Below, one piece after another: positions 1 to 7,091 of a DNA stretch of 64,000 nucleotides. Each line of letters begins with the position of its first letter. Position 1 is the first letter of the stretch. This DNA is from PUPG01 sp031323845 (GTDB lineage: Bacteria; Bacteroidota; Bacteroidia; Bacteroidales; UBA7960): the NCBI GenBank assembly GCA_031323845.1, contig JAVIYP010000004.1, positions 1 through 64,000 of the forward strand. Direction: 5' to 3'. The position numbers and the translations under genes are program-made. The notes under the pieces were generated by a model. That model did no database searches. It was not told the DNA's origin and saw nothing but the letters and a program-made list of their open reading frames with translations.

Positions 1-1
1 A

Positions 2-994
2 ATGCCTGCCTTGCACCTGGTCGCTGCCGGTTCGCTGCTGGAGTTTGCCCTCGAAGAGTTGCCTTCTTTCGGTGTGGGCAGGATTCGCTCGTTGTTTATG
101 TATCCGCTTTCTTTCAATGAGTTTTTGAAAGCGGCCGGCCAGGATTCTTTGATGAAGTTAAAAACACAGGCTTCGCCACAAAAACCGCTTGATGATGTGT
201 TGCATAAAAGCCTTATTGAATGGTTCAGGAAGTTTATCATCATTGGTGGCATGCCCGAAGCCGTTAAAACGTTTCTCAACACAAGAGACCTGCTAAAGGT
301 ACAAGATGTGTTGGACGACCTGGTGATCACCCTTCAGGACGATTTCGCAAAATACAAGAAACGAATTAACACCTTGCGTCTGAAAGATGTTTTTCTTTCG
401 GTAATGAAGCAGGGCGGTGGAAAGTTCAACATACATGCTTCGTCAAACAGCGGCAACCATCAACAAAAAAAGGAAGCTTTAGGGATGCTTGAAATGGCAG
501 GATTATGCTACAAGGTACATCATAGCTCGGCAAACGGCATTCCATTGGCTGCAGAAAAAAACACAAAAAACTTTAAAGTGCTCTTTTTTGACACGGGTTT
601 GTTGCAACGCTATCTACAGGTGGACATTTCCCGGTTTTTACTTGCCAGCGACATCAGCACCATAAATAAAGGCAATTTGGCAGAGCAGTTTGTTGGCGTG
701 GAAATGATCAAACATTTATTTTCGGGGCAGCACCCTGACCTTTACTACTGGCAAAGGGAAAAACGCGGATCAAGTGCAGAGGTGGATTACCTGGTGCAAT
801 TAAACAACCATATCATACCCATTGAAGTAAAATCAGGCACGCAGGGAAAAATGCAATCTTTAAATCGATTTATTGAAAGTAAAAAAGCGGTTTTTGGCAT
901 CAGGGTATCGCTGGAAAACTTTGCCCAATATCACAACATTCGGGTGTTTCCGGTGTATGCCGTTGACAACATCTTGTTACAAGCCTTAACATAG
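2..994 (+). CDS. DUF4143-type AAA ATPase, C-terminal part (5' end outside window)
   Basis: The protein begins mid-domain: its first residues (LVAAGSLLEF) match the strand that follows Walker B in AAA_14/DUF4143 ATPases. The true start therefore lies upstream and about 330 residues are visible. The family normally has an N-terminal P-loop ATPase, a linker, then the DUF4143 domain, which ends in a PD-(D/E)xK-like fold. Here the stretch SSAEVDYLVQ...IPIEVKSG near residues 258-278 fits that core (D, then E-x-K). The cellular role is poorly defined; some members are linked to toxin-antitoxin-like or DNA-related functions. The stop is followed by about 195 bp of non-coding DNA before dnaX, so it is probably not in the dnaX operon. 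The family assignment is good; the exact function is unknown. Confidence 0.85.
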   Translation: MPALHLVAAGSLLEFALEELPSFGVGRIRSLFMYPLSFNEFLKAAGQDSLMKLKTQASPQKPLDDVLHKSLIEWFRKFIIIGGMPEAVKTFLNTRDLLKVQDVLDDLVITLQDDFAKYKKRINTLRLKDVFLSVMKQGGGKFNIHASSNSGNHQQKKEALGMLEMAGLCYKVHHSSANGIPLAAEKNTKNFKVLFFDTGLLQRYLQVDISRFLLASDISTINKGNLAEQFVGVEMIKHLFSGQHPDLYYWQREKRGSSAEVDYLVQLNNHIIPIEVKSGTQGKMQSLNRFIESKKAVFGIRVSLENFAQYHNIRVFPVYAVDNILLQALT

Positions 995-1087
995 GCCCTT
1001 GATCAGGTAGTAGCGGCAATCATAGCCCCCACAATCGCTGAAAGGGTAGCTTAATTCAGCCCAATGGCAACGCCTTGGGGTAACTGC

Positions 1088-1133
1088 GCAAATGTGCAGA
1101 TGTGAAAATGTGCAGATGCGCCGATTCGCTGAT
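1088..1133 (+). repeat. Short reiterated-word repeat (ATGTGCAG type)
   Basis: The words AATGTGCAGATG and GTGAAAATGTGCAGATG are repeated here just upstream of the dnaX promoter. The same words, or their reverse complement, occur at about 14682-14743, 24957-25015 and 47392-47415, so this is a small member of the dispersed composite family described in the findings. Confidence 0.6.
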
Positions 1134-1139
1134 GAACTG

Positions 1140-1170
1140 TTTGGCCGTGCACATTTTTTTCTTAGCTTTG
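1140..1170 (+). promoter_or_regulatory. Bacteroidota-type promoter of dnaX
   Basis: TTTG at 1140-1143 and TAGCTTTG at 1163-1170 are separated by 19 nt. This matches the established Bacteroidota -33/-7 consensus (TTTG and TAnnTTTG). The ATG of dnaX lies 20 nt after the -7 box, so the leader would be very short. Confidence 0.7.
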
Positions 1171-1189
1171 TACACCCAAAAAAAGCAAG

Positions 1190-2293
1190 ATGGAGTCTTT
1201 CATTGTATCAGCCCGCAAGTACCGCCCGGCCACCTTCGACATGGTGGTGGGCCAGCGTGCGATCACCAATACCCTGAAGAACGCCATCAAGACCAACCAC
1301 GTGGCCCAGGCGTTCCTGTTTTGCGGTCCGCGCGGCGTGGGAAAAACCACCTGCGCACGCATCATGGCAAAGACCATCAACTGCCAGAACATCACAGAGA
1401 ACATCGAAGCCTGCAACGAGTGCGATTCCTGCAAGTCGTTCAACGACAGCCACTCCTTCAACGTGCACGAGCTGGACGCCGCCTCCAACAACTCCGTTGA
1501 CGGCATCCGCACCCTGGTCGACCAGGTGCGCATACCCCCGCAGGTGGGCAAGTACAAGATATACATCATTGACGAGGTGCACATGCTGTCGCAACAGGCC
1601 TTCAACGCTTTCCTGAAGACCCTCGAAGAGCCGCCTGCCTACGCCAAGTTCATCCTCGCCACTACAGAGAAACACAAGATCATCCCAACCATATTGTCGC
1701 GCTGCCAGATCTTCGACTTTGCACGCATCACCGTGGAAGACATCACCGGGCAGCTGGCATACGTGGCTGAAAAAGAAGGGGTGAGCGCAGAAAAGGACGC
1801 CCTGCACATCATCAGCCAGAAAGCCGATGGCGCCATGCGCGACGCCCTTTCCATCTTCGACCAGATCGTCAGCTTCACCGGCAACAGCATCACCTACCAG
1901 CAGGTGATCGAAAACCTGAACGTGCTCGATTACGACTATTTCTTCAGGATGACCGACCTCATCCTCGAAGAAAAAACCACCGACATCCTGCTGCTCATCA
2001 ACGACATCATCCAGAAAGGCTTCGAAGGCGCCGATTTCATCACCGGCTACGGATCCCACCTGCGCAACCTCCTCGTAAGCAAGGATCCCGCCACGCTAAA
2101 CCTGATCGAAGCGAGCGACGACATCCGGAAAAAATACGCCGAACAGTCGGCGAAATGTCCAAAGACCTTCCTGCTGCACGCCCTGGAGATCAACAACCGG
2201 GCCGATGTTCAGTACAAAACGAGCAGCAACAAGCGGCTGATGCTGGAGCTGGCACTGCTGCAGATCGCTGCGCAGTTAAAAAAAAAAGCCTGA
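1190..2293 (+). CDS. dnaX: DNA polymerase III clamp-loader subunit, gamma form (DnaX domains I-III)
   Basis: This is the clamp-loader ATPase that opens and loads the sliding clamp. The 367-residue zero-frame product shows Walker A GPRGVGKTT (46-54), a zinc module with Cys 65, 75, 78 and 81, Walker B IIDEVHM (126-132), sensor I LATTE (156-160) and the SRC motif (170-172). The ATG lies 20 nt downstream of a good promoter. The frame closes with QLKKKA at a TGA directly after ten A residues, exactly where domain III (clamp-loader collar) ends in the family. The rest of a tau-like protein continues at once in the -1 frame. The 367-residue product would be a ready-made gamma subunit; the frame change would give a tau of about 580 residues. 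A homopolymer sequencing error is the main alternative. Confidence 0.93.
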   Translation: MESFIVSARKYRPATFDMVVGQRAITNTLKNAIKTNHVAQAFLFCGPRGVGKTTCARIMAKTINCQNITENIEACNECDSCKSFNDSHSFNVHELDAASNNSVDGIRTLVDQVRIPPQVGKYKIYIIDEVHMLSQQAFNAFLKTLEEPPAYAKFILATTEKHKIIPTILSRCQIFDFARITVEDITGQLAYVAEKEGVSAEKDALHIISQKADGAMRDALSIFDQIVSFTGNSITYQQVIENLNVLDYDYFFRMTDLILEEKTTDILLLINDIIQKGFEGADFITGYGSHLRNLLVSKDPATLNLIEASDDIRKKYAEQSAKCPKTFLLHALEINNRADVQYKTSSNKRLMLELALLQIAAQLKKKA

Positions 2294-2326
2294 CCACCAC
2301 CCTGCCCCCACTGCCTGAACAGGCAG
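2278..2326 (+). promoter_or_regulatory. Candidate programmed frameshift or slippage site in dnaX
   Basis: An uninterrupted run of ten A (2278-2287) is read as TTA-AAA-AAA-AAA-GCC-TGA in the zero frame. A -1 ribosomal slip, or one extra A from transcriptional slippage, opens the tau frame. A perfect hairpin CTGCCTGAACAGGCAG (2311-2326) lies 23 nt downstream. That is further than the usual 5-9 nt spacer, so its part in stimulation is uncertain. Confidence 0.55.
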
Positions 2327-2931
2327 CCAGGGCCCCGGCAACGAAACCTTCATCAGTCAAAACAGCCAGGGAGCAACCACCCGCATCCAAAGAGAAAGTT
2401 GAGACAAGTGTCGCGCCCGTGGCCGGCGAACAGCCGTCAGCCACTGCCCGTGTCGCCGGCACGGCAAAAAGTCCGATCAAAAAAATAAGCCTGCGCATCA
2501 ACGAGCAGAAAAGCGCGCAGGAAGCCGACGCCACCGCCGCGCACGACACCGCACTGCCTCCGGGCAAAGCCTTCTCCTATGAAGCCTTCCTCGCGAGCTG
2601 GAACAAAATCGCCCTCGGCTACAAAACTGACAGCCTCGGGCTGTTCCTGGCCATGACCAAAAACAAACCGGTTACGGTCAGGGACGGTGCGTTCCAGATC
2701 ACCGTAGACAATGCCATACAGGCCGACCTGGTGCAGGAAAAAAAGGCTGAGATCCTGGGCCGGCTGCGAAAGGACCTCGGAAACTACAGCATCGACTTCA
2801 CCACAACCATCAGCAAAAAAAAGAAAGCCGACAAAGCCTACCTTCCCAAAGAGAAACTGGACCGCATCATAGAGAAAAACAAAGCCGTGGAACAGCTTAA
2901 AAACCTGTTCGGCCTCGAACTGGACTATTGA
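2287..2931 (+). CDS. dnaX: DnaX tau-specific C-terminal part (-1 frame)
   Basis: This continues dnaX in the -1 frame after the A10 run, adding about 214 residues. The first ~100 are a Pro/Ala/Thr/Lys-rich linker. The last ~110 (from AFSYEAFLASWNKIALGY to GLELDY) resemble the tau C-terminal domain that contacts the polymerase in other DnaX proteins. No start codon sits at a sensible place for an independent gene: the nearest upstream ATG in this frame (2155) would translate anti-sense-looking low-complexity residues that overlap domain III. I therefore treat it as an extension of the 1190 gene, not a separate protein. Codon choice looks ordinary, so both frames appear to be under selection. 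Confidence 0.8.
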   Translation, partial: SLTTTLPPLPEQAARAPATKPSSVKTAREQPPASKEKVETSVAPVAGEQPSATARVAGTAKSPIKKISLRINEQKSAQEADATAAHDTALPPGKAFSYEAFLASWNKIALGYKTDSLGLFLAMTKNKPVTVRDGAFQITVDNAIQADLVQEKKAEILGRLRKDLGNYSIDFTTTISKKKKADKAYLPKEKLDRIIEKNKAVEQLKNLFGLELDY

Positions 2932-2957
2932 ACCACCAAAGCGTTTCTTTGTTAATA

Positions 2958-3018
2958 TATAAGCTTCTGAATTCTGACCTCTGACTTCTGAATTCTGACC
3001 TCTGACTTCTGAAATCAG
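2958..3018 (+). repeat. CTGAATTCTGAC / CTCTGACTT reiterated words
   Basis: A tandem-like stretch alternates CTTCTGAATTCTGAC and CTCTGACTTCTGA in the gap between dnaX and the M16 genes. The same words occur at 6932-6965 and, in reverse, at 15375-15395, as one module of the composite intergenic repeat. Confidence 0.65.
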
Positions 3019-3095
3019 CCTTCAATCAAGCCGTAACGAATTAAAAAAACCGTTAAAACAAAGCCTTTGCATACAATTCAATAAACAGATTGACT

Positions 3096-3103
3096 TATCT
3101 TTG
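3096..3103 (+). promoter_or_regulatory. -7 box (TATCTTTG) upstream of the M16 operon
   Basis: There is an exact TAnnTTTG match 32 nt before the ATG of the first M16 gene. No clear TTTG is present at the expected -33 distance, so the call rests on the -7 box alone. Confidence 0.45.
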
Positions 3104-3134
3104 ACAAATTTTTCACTTTCAAACCTTAACTGTA

Positions 3135-4460
3135 ATGAAGCATAAACTGAGTATTTTCACTGTCCTGATGCTGGTGCTGGCCCTGGGTGCGCTGCAGGCA
3201 TCAGAGAGAAGGATAGAGTTTACCGAGTTTACCCTTGACAACGGGCTCCATGTGATCCTTCACGAAGACAACACCACTCCCAACGTTGTGGTGAACATCA
3301 TGTACCATGTAGGTGCCAAGAATGAGTACCGCGACCGCACCGGTTTTGCCCATTTCTTTGAGCATTTGATGTTCGAGGGATCGACGAACATCGGGCGCGG
3401 CGAGTTTGCAGAGATCGTTGAGATGTCGGGCGGTGCGCTGAATGCTTACACCAGCTTTGATGTGACCAACTATTTCGTATTGCTGCCCAGCAACCAGCTT
3501 GAGCTGGGGTTGTGGCTGGAATCGGAGCGCCTGCTGCATCCGGTGATTGACTCCATCGGCATTGCCACGCAGAAAGACGTGGTTACCGAAGAGATGAAGC
3601 AGACGCGCGACAATCAGCCTTACGGAAGGATACTCACGGAGACCATCAAGAGGGCGTTCACCGTGCATCCTTACCAGTCGGACATCCTGGGCAAGGACGA
3701 ACACATCCGCAATGCCACTGATGAAGACATTGTGGCTTTTCACGACATGTTTTATGTGCCCAACAATGCCGTGCTGGTGATCACCGGTGACATTGACACC
3801 AGGAAAACCAGGCGTTTGGTGGAGCGTTATTTTGGTGACATTCCGGCGGGAACGCAGGAGATCATCAGGCCTGACATCGTGGAACCGATGCGTACGCAGG
3901 AGCTGCGCGACACCGTTTACGACAACATACAGCTTCCTGCCCTGATCCAGGCTTACCACATTCCGGCCCAGGGTGCCGAAGATTATTATGCGGTTCAGAT
4001 GCTGGGCACGCTGCTCTCGCAGGGACAAAGCAGCCGACTGTACCGCCGCCTGGTGGTGGAAGAGCAGTCAGCGCTGGTCGTACAGGCGATGCCGCTGGGT
4101 CTCGAAGACCCCGGCCTCAACCTGGTGCTTGCCATTGCCAACATGGGTACTGACCTTCAAACCATTGAGGCTTCCATCAACGAAGAGCTTGAAAGGGTCC
4201 GCACCGAGCTGATCTCTGAAGAAGAGTTCCTGAAGCTGCGCAACCAGGTGGAGAGCCGCATGGTAAACAGCAACACGACGATTGCCAGCAGGGCGATGAA
4301 CCTTGCCAATTATCACACCCTTTTTGGTGACGCCAGCCTCATCAATACTGAAATTGACCGTTACATGGCGGTTACGAAAGAAGACATCCTGGCTGCCGCC
4401 CAAAAATACATGCGTGAAGACAACAGGGTGGTGATCTATTATTTGCCCAAACCAGAATAA
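3135..4460 (+). CDS. M16 (insulinase/pitrilysin) family zinc peptidase, catalytic subunit
   Basis: This is a predicted periplasmic or exported zinc metallopeptidase of 441 residues. A signal peptide occupies residues 1-22. The inverted zinc motif HFFEH is at 73-77 and the third ligand Glu lies about 75 residues later (TEE, 151-153), the spacing expected for active M16 enzymes. The second M16 half (about 205-430) lacks the motif, as usual. The length fits the small two-domain M16B class, which works as a pair with an inactive partner. That partner is encoded 30 bp downstream in the same direction, so the two genes form an operon. The substrate cannot be read from the sequence. Confidence 0.93.
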   Translation: MKHKLSIFTVLMLVLALGALQASERRIEFTEFTLDNGLHVILHEDNTTPNVVVNIMYHVGAKNEYRDRTGFAHFFEHLMFEGSTNIGRGEFAEIVEMSGGALNAYTSFDVTNYFVLLPSNQLELGLWLESERLLHPVIDSIGIATQKDVVTEEMKQTRDNQPYGRILTETIKRAFTVHPYQSDILGKDEHIRNATDEDIVAFHDMFYVPNNAVLVITGDIDTRKTRRLVERYFGDIPAGTQEIIRPDIVEPMRTQELRDTVYDNIQLPALIQAYHIPAQGAEDYYAVQMLGTLLSQGQSSRLYRRLVVEEQSALVVQAMPLGLEDPGLNLVLAIANMGTDLQTIEASINEELERVRTELISEEEFLKLRNQVESRMVNSNTTIASRAMNLANYHTLFGDASLINTEIDRYMAVTKEDILAAAQKYMREDNRVVIYYLPKPE

Positions 4461-4490
4461 AACTAACCGCGAATCCTAAAAAAAAAGATC

Positions 4491-6554
4491 ATGAAAAAAG
4501 TATTTATTATATTGATAATAGGGCTGTTTGTTTCGTCGTGCGCAAGTCAGAAGCTCGACAGGAGCCAGCGCCCCCAGCCCGGTCCGGCGCCTATGATACA
4601 ACTGGGCGATTTTGAATCGTTTGAACTGGACAACGGCCTGAAGGTGATCGTGGTGGAAAACCGCAAGGTGCCTGTGGTGTCGTTTCAGCTTACGCTTGAC
4701 ATTGACCCGGTTTTCGAGGGCGACGCCAAGGGCTATGTAAATCTGGCGGGTTCGTTGCTGAGGGAGGGGACCGCTAATCGCAGCAAGCAGGAGATTGATG
4801 AGGCCATTGATTTCATCGGCGGCACGCTTTCCACATCATCGAGAGGCATCTTTGCCTCTTCGCTGACCAGGCACAAGGAAAGCCTGCTTGACCTTATGTC
4901 GGACGTTCTGCTGAATCCGACCTTTCCGGAGTCGGAGATGGAGCGCCTGATCAACCAGACCAGGTCGGGCCTTGCCACGACCCGTAACGACGCCAACGCC
5001 ATGGCCAGGAACCTGGCTACGGTAACGGCCTACGGTCCCGATCATCCTTACGGTGAGATTACCACCGAGGAAAGCCTTGACAACGTGACCCAGGAGCTGA
5101 TCATCAGTTATTACGAGGACCACTTTAAGCCCAACGTAGCCTACCTTGTTGTTGTGGGTGATTTAGATGCTGAAGAGGCCCGTGAACTGGCTGAACAGTA
5201 TTTCGGGGCATGGGAGCCCGGTGAGGTACCGCAGCGCTCCTTCCCCACCCCGCAGCCTCCGGACGGTAACAGGGTGGCCTTTGCCAACCGTTCCGGTGCC
5301 ATTCAGAGCGTGGTGCAGGTAACGCACCCCGTAGTGCTGACGCCCGGTCATCCCGACGCCATCAAGGTCAGTGTGATGAACTCCATCCTTGGAGCAATGG
5401 GCTTTTCAGGACGTCTGATGCAGAACCTGCGCGAAGATAAAGGCTACACCTACGGCGCCTACTCGCAGCTCTCCACCGACAGGCTGGTCGGTCGCTTCAC
5501 TGCTTTCACGGAAGTCCGCAACGAGGTCACCGACAGCACCGTCACCATTATCCTCGACGAGATGCGGCGCCTTATCGAAGAGCCTGTGGATGAGGCAAGC
5601 CTGAGGCTTATACAGAACTTCCTGACCGGCAACTTCGCCCGCTCACTTGAGAGTCCGCGCACCATCGCCAACTTTGCGCTGAACATCAAGCGATACGACC
5701 TTCCCGAAGACTATTACGTCACCTATCTTGAAAAACTGAATGCCGTCACCGTAGAAGACATCCAGGAGGTGGCAGCCAGGTACCTGAAGCCCGACAACGC
5801 CATCATCGTGGTGGCCGGCAACCAGGATGAGGTGCCCGAAACGCTGAAGCCATTCAGTGCCACGGGAACGGTTGAGTTCTTTGATCCTTTCGGACGACCG
5901 GTCGAAGAGATCCTGCTGCGTCCTGCCCCCGAAGGCTATACGGCCGAAACTGTCATCAACAATTACATTGAAGCCATCGGCGGCAAAAGCCAGCTCGAAG
6001 GCATTCAGGATATTTCCATCGAGATGACGGCCTCTACGATGGGCATGCAGATCCAGATCATGCAGTACCAAAAGGCCCCGCACTACTCCCTGCAGAAAAT
6101 GCAGATGGGCGGCATGACCCTTCAGCAGGTGCTGTTTGACGGTGAAAAAGCCCTTATGGCCGGACAAATGGGCCGCCAGGAGTTTACCGAAGGCGAGATG
6201 TTTGAGCAGATTAAGCTGCAGTCTGTCATGAACCTGGAGCTGAATTATGCCGACTATGGCATCACTAAAGAATTGCTCGGCATCGAAATAGTGAAGGGAA
6301 AAGACGCCTTTAAGGTGGAGGTGATACTTCCTTCCGGCGCCAGCTCTTTTGAGTATTATGATGTTGAAAGCGGGTTTAAGATACAGACCGTTACCGGGGA
6401 AAGTCTGACCACTTACAGCGACTACCAGGCAGTTGACGGCATGTTCTTTGCCCACAAAATAGTGCAGGAAGCCGGTCCCCAGGTCCTGGAGATGGTTATT
6501 GACAGCATTGAGATCAACACGGGGCTTGAGCAGGACTTCTTCAACATCCGTTAG
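4491..6554 (+). CDS. M16 family inactive partner, lipoprotein with extra C-terminal domain
   Basis: The protein has 687 residues. A lipoprotein signal ends at Cys17 (LFVSSC), suggesting outer-membrane anchoring. Residues 40-455 form a two-domain M16 fold in which the HxxEH position is replaced (VNLAGSLL), so no zinc site is possible. It keeps the Arg/Tyr segment NLREDKGYTYGAY (312-324) that positions substrate in M16 heterodimers, so it probably complements the upstream catalytic subunit. Residues ~470-687 are an added domain (starting AETVINNYIEAIGGKSQL) resembling the LolA/LppX-like lipoprotein-carrier folds often fused or linked to exported Bacteroidota proteins. It is cotranscribed with the first M16 gene, and a strong terminator follows 22 bp after the stop. 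Confidence 0.9.
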   Translation: MKKVFIILIIGLFVSSCASQKLDRSQRPQPGPAPMIQLGDFESFELDNGLKVIVVENRKVPVVSFQLTLDIDPVFEGDAKGYVNLAGSLLREGTANRSKQEIDEAIDFIGGTLSTSSRGIFASSLTRHKESLLDLMSDVLLNPTFPESEMERLINQTRSGLATTRNDANAMARNLATVTAYGPDHPYGEITTEESLDNVTQELIISYYEDHFKPNVAYLVVVGDLDAEEARELAEQYFGAWEPGEVPQRSFPTPQPPDGNRVAFANRSGAIQSVVQVTHPVVLTPGHPDAIKVSVMNSILGAMGFSGRLMQNLREDKGYTYGAYSQLSTDRLVGRFTAFTEVRNEVTDSTVTIILDEMRRLIEEPVDEASLRLIQNFLTGNFARSLESPRTIANFALNIKRYDLPEDYYVTYLEKLNAVTVEDIQEVAARYLKPDNAIIVVAGNQDEVPETLKPFSATGTVEFFDPFGRPVEEILLRPAPEGYTAETVINNYIEAIGGKSQLEGIQDISIEMTASTMGMQIQIMQYQKAPHYSLQKMQMGGMTLQQVLFDGEKALMAGQMGRQEFTEGEMFEQIKLQSVMNLELNYADYGITKELLGIEIVKGKDAFKVEVILPSGASSFEYYDVESGFKIQTVTGESLTTYSDYQAVDGMFFAHKIVQEAGPQVLEMVIDSIEINTGLEQDFFNIR

Positions 6555-6575
6555 ACACACACACCTGATTTTATT

Positions 6576-6605
6576 AAGCGGCCTGTTATATGGCCGCTTT
6601 TTTTA
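6576..6605 (+). terminator. Rho-independent terminator of the M16 operon
   Basis: AAGCGGCC and GGCCGCTT form a perfect 8-bp stem around a TGTTATAT loop, followed by seven or more T. It lies 22 bp after the stop of the second M16 gene. Confidence 0.9.
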
Positions 6606-6654
6606 TACCTTTACAGGAAGAAGGGGCGCCGCCGGTGCAGTAAGGCAGGAAAAA

Positions 6655-7069
6655 TATTGTTGAATCGTTGAATCGTTTAATTGTTTATTTGTTGGTTTTC
6701 TTTTTGGAAGATTAGGAGTTGGAAGGCGGAAGCTCGAATCTCGAAGAAAGTAAAGTGGCTCGAAGCTCGAAGCCCGAAGCTCGAAGCCCGAAGCTCGAAG
6801 AAAGTAAAGTGGCTCGAAGCTGGAAGCTCGAAGGAAGTAAAGTGGCTCGAAGCTGGAAGCCCGAAGCTCGAAGAAAGAAAGAGAGGTCGGAGGCTTGTTT
6901 TGAACACAGGGAGAAACCTGCCAGGAGGCCATAAATCTGACATCTGAATTCTGAATTCTGATTTCCATTCAGCCTCAAAGGCCAAGACACAAGATACAGA
7001 CAACCAACTACACACGAAAAAATAAACACATACACCGGGCACTTGCGAACCCGGCGAAGACAAACGCCC
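6655..7069 (+). repeat. Composite modular intergenic repeat (longest copy)
   Basis: This fills nearly all of the 486-bp gap before yihY. The modules in order are TTGAATCGTTGAATCGTTTA, GTTGGTTTTCTTTTTG (6690-6706), an array of GAAGCTCGAAG / GAAGCCCGAAG / AAAGTAAAGTGGCTC words (6721-6880), GAGAGGTCGGAGG followed by CAGGGAGAAACCTGCCAGGAGG (about 6880-6929; two adjacent words), CTGAATTCTGA words (6932-6965), and GACAACCAACTAC...AAACACATA with a CCGGGCACTTGCGAACCCGG hairpin (6999-7057). The same modules recur elsewhere in different combinations and in both orientations. No gene is visible in it: open frames through the array give only low-complexity Ser/Lys/Glu peptides. Confidence 0.85.
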
Positions 7070-7091
7070 ATGCCAAAATAAACACAAGCAC

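Noticed and set aside
1208..2059. Long open frame on the minus strand opposite dnaX (283 codons)
   Set aside because: Val/Asp/Gly-rich shadow of the dnaX coding frame with no recognisable domain.
2155..2286. Separate gene starting at ATG 2155 in the tau frame
   Set aside because: Its first 44 residues are out-of-frame translation of dnaX domain III (Gln/Ala-rich, no family resemblance). The tau sequence begins only at the A10 run.
5643..6560. Long minus-strand frame opposite the second M16 gene
   Set aside because: His/Leu/Val-rich antisense shadow of a well-supported lipoprotein gene.
6721..6880. CRISPR-like look of the GAAGCTCGAAG array
   Set aside because: Units are only about 10-16 bp, irregular, and directly adjacent without unique spacers. 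No cas gene is in the window. It is a reiterated-word array inside the composite repeat.
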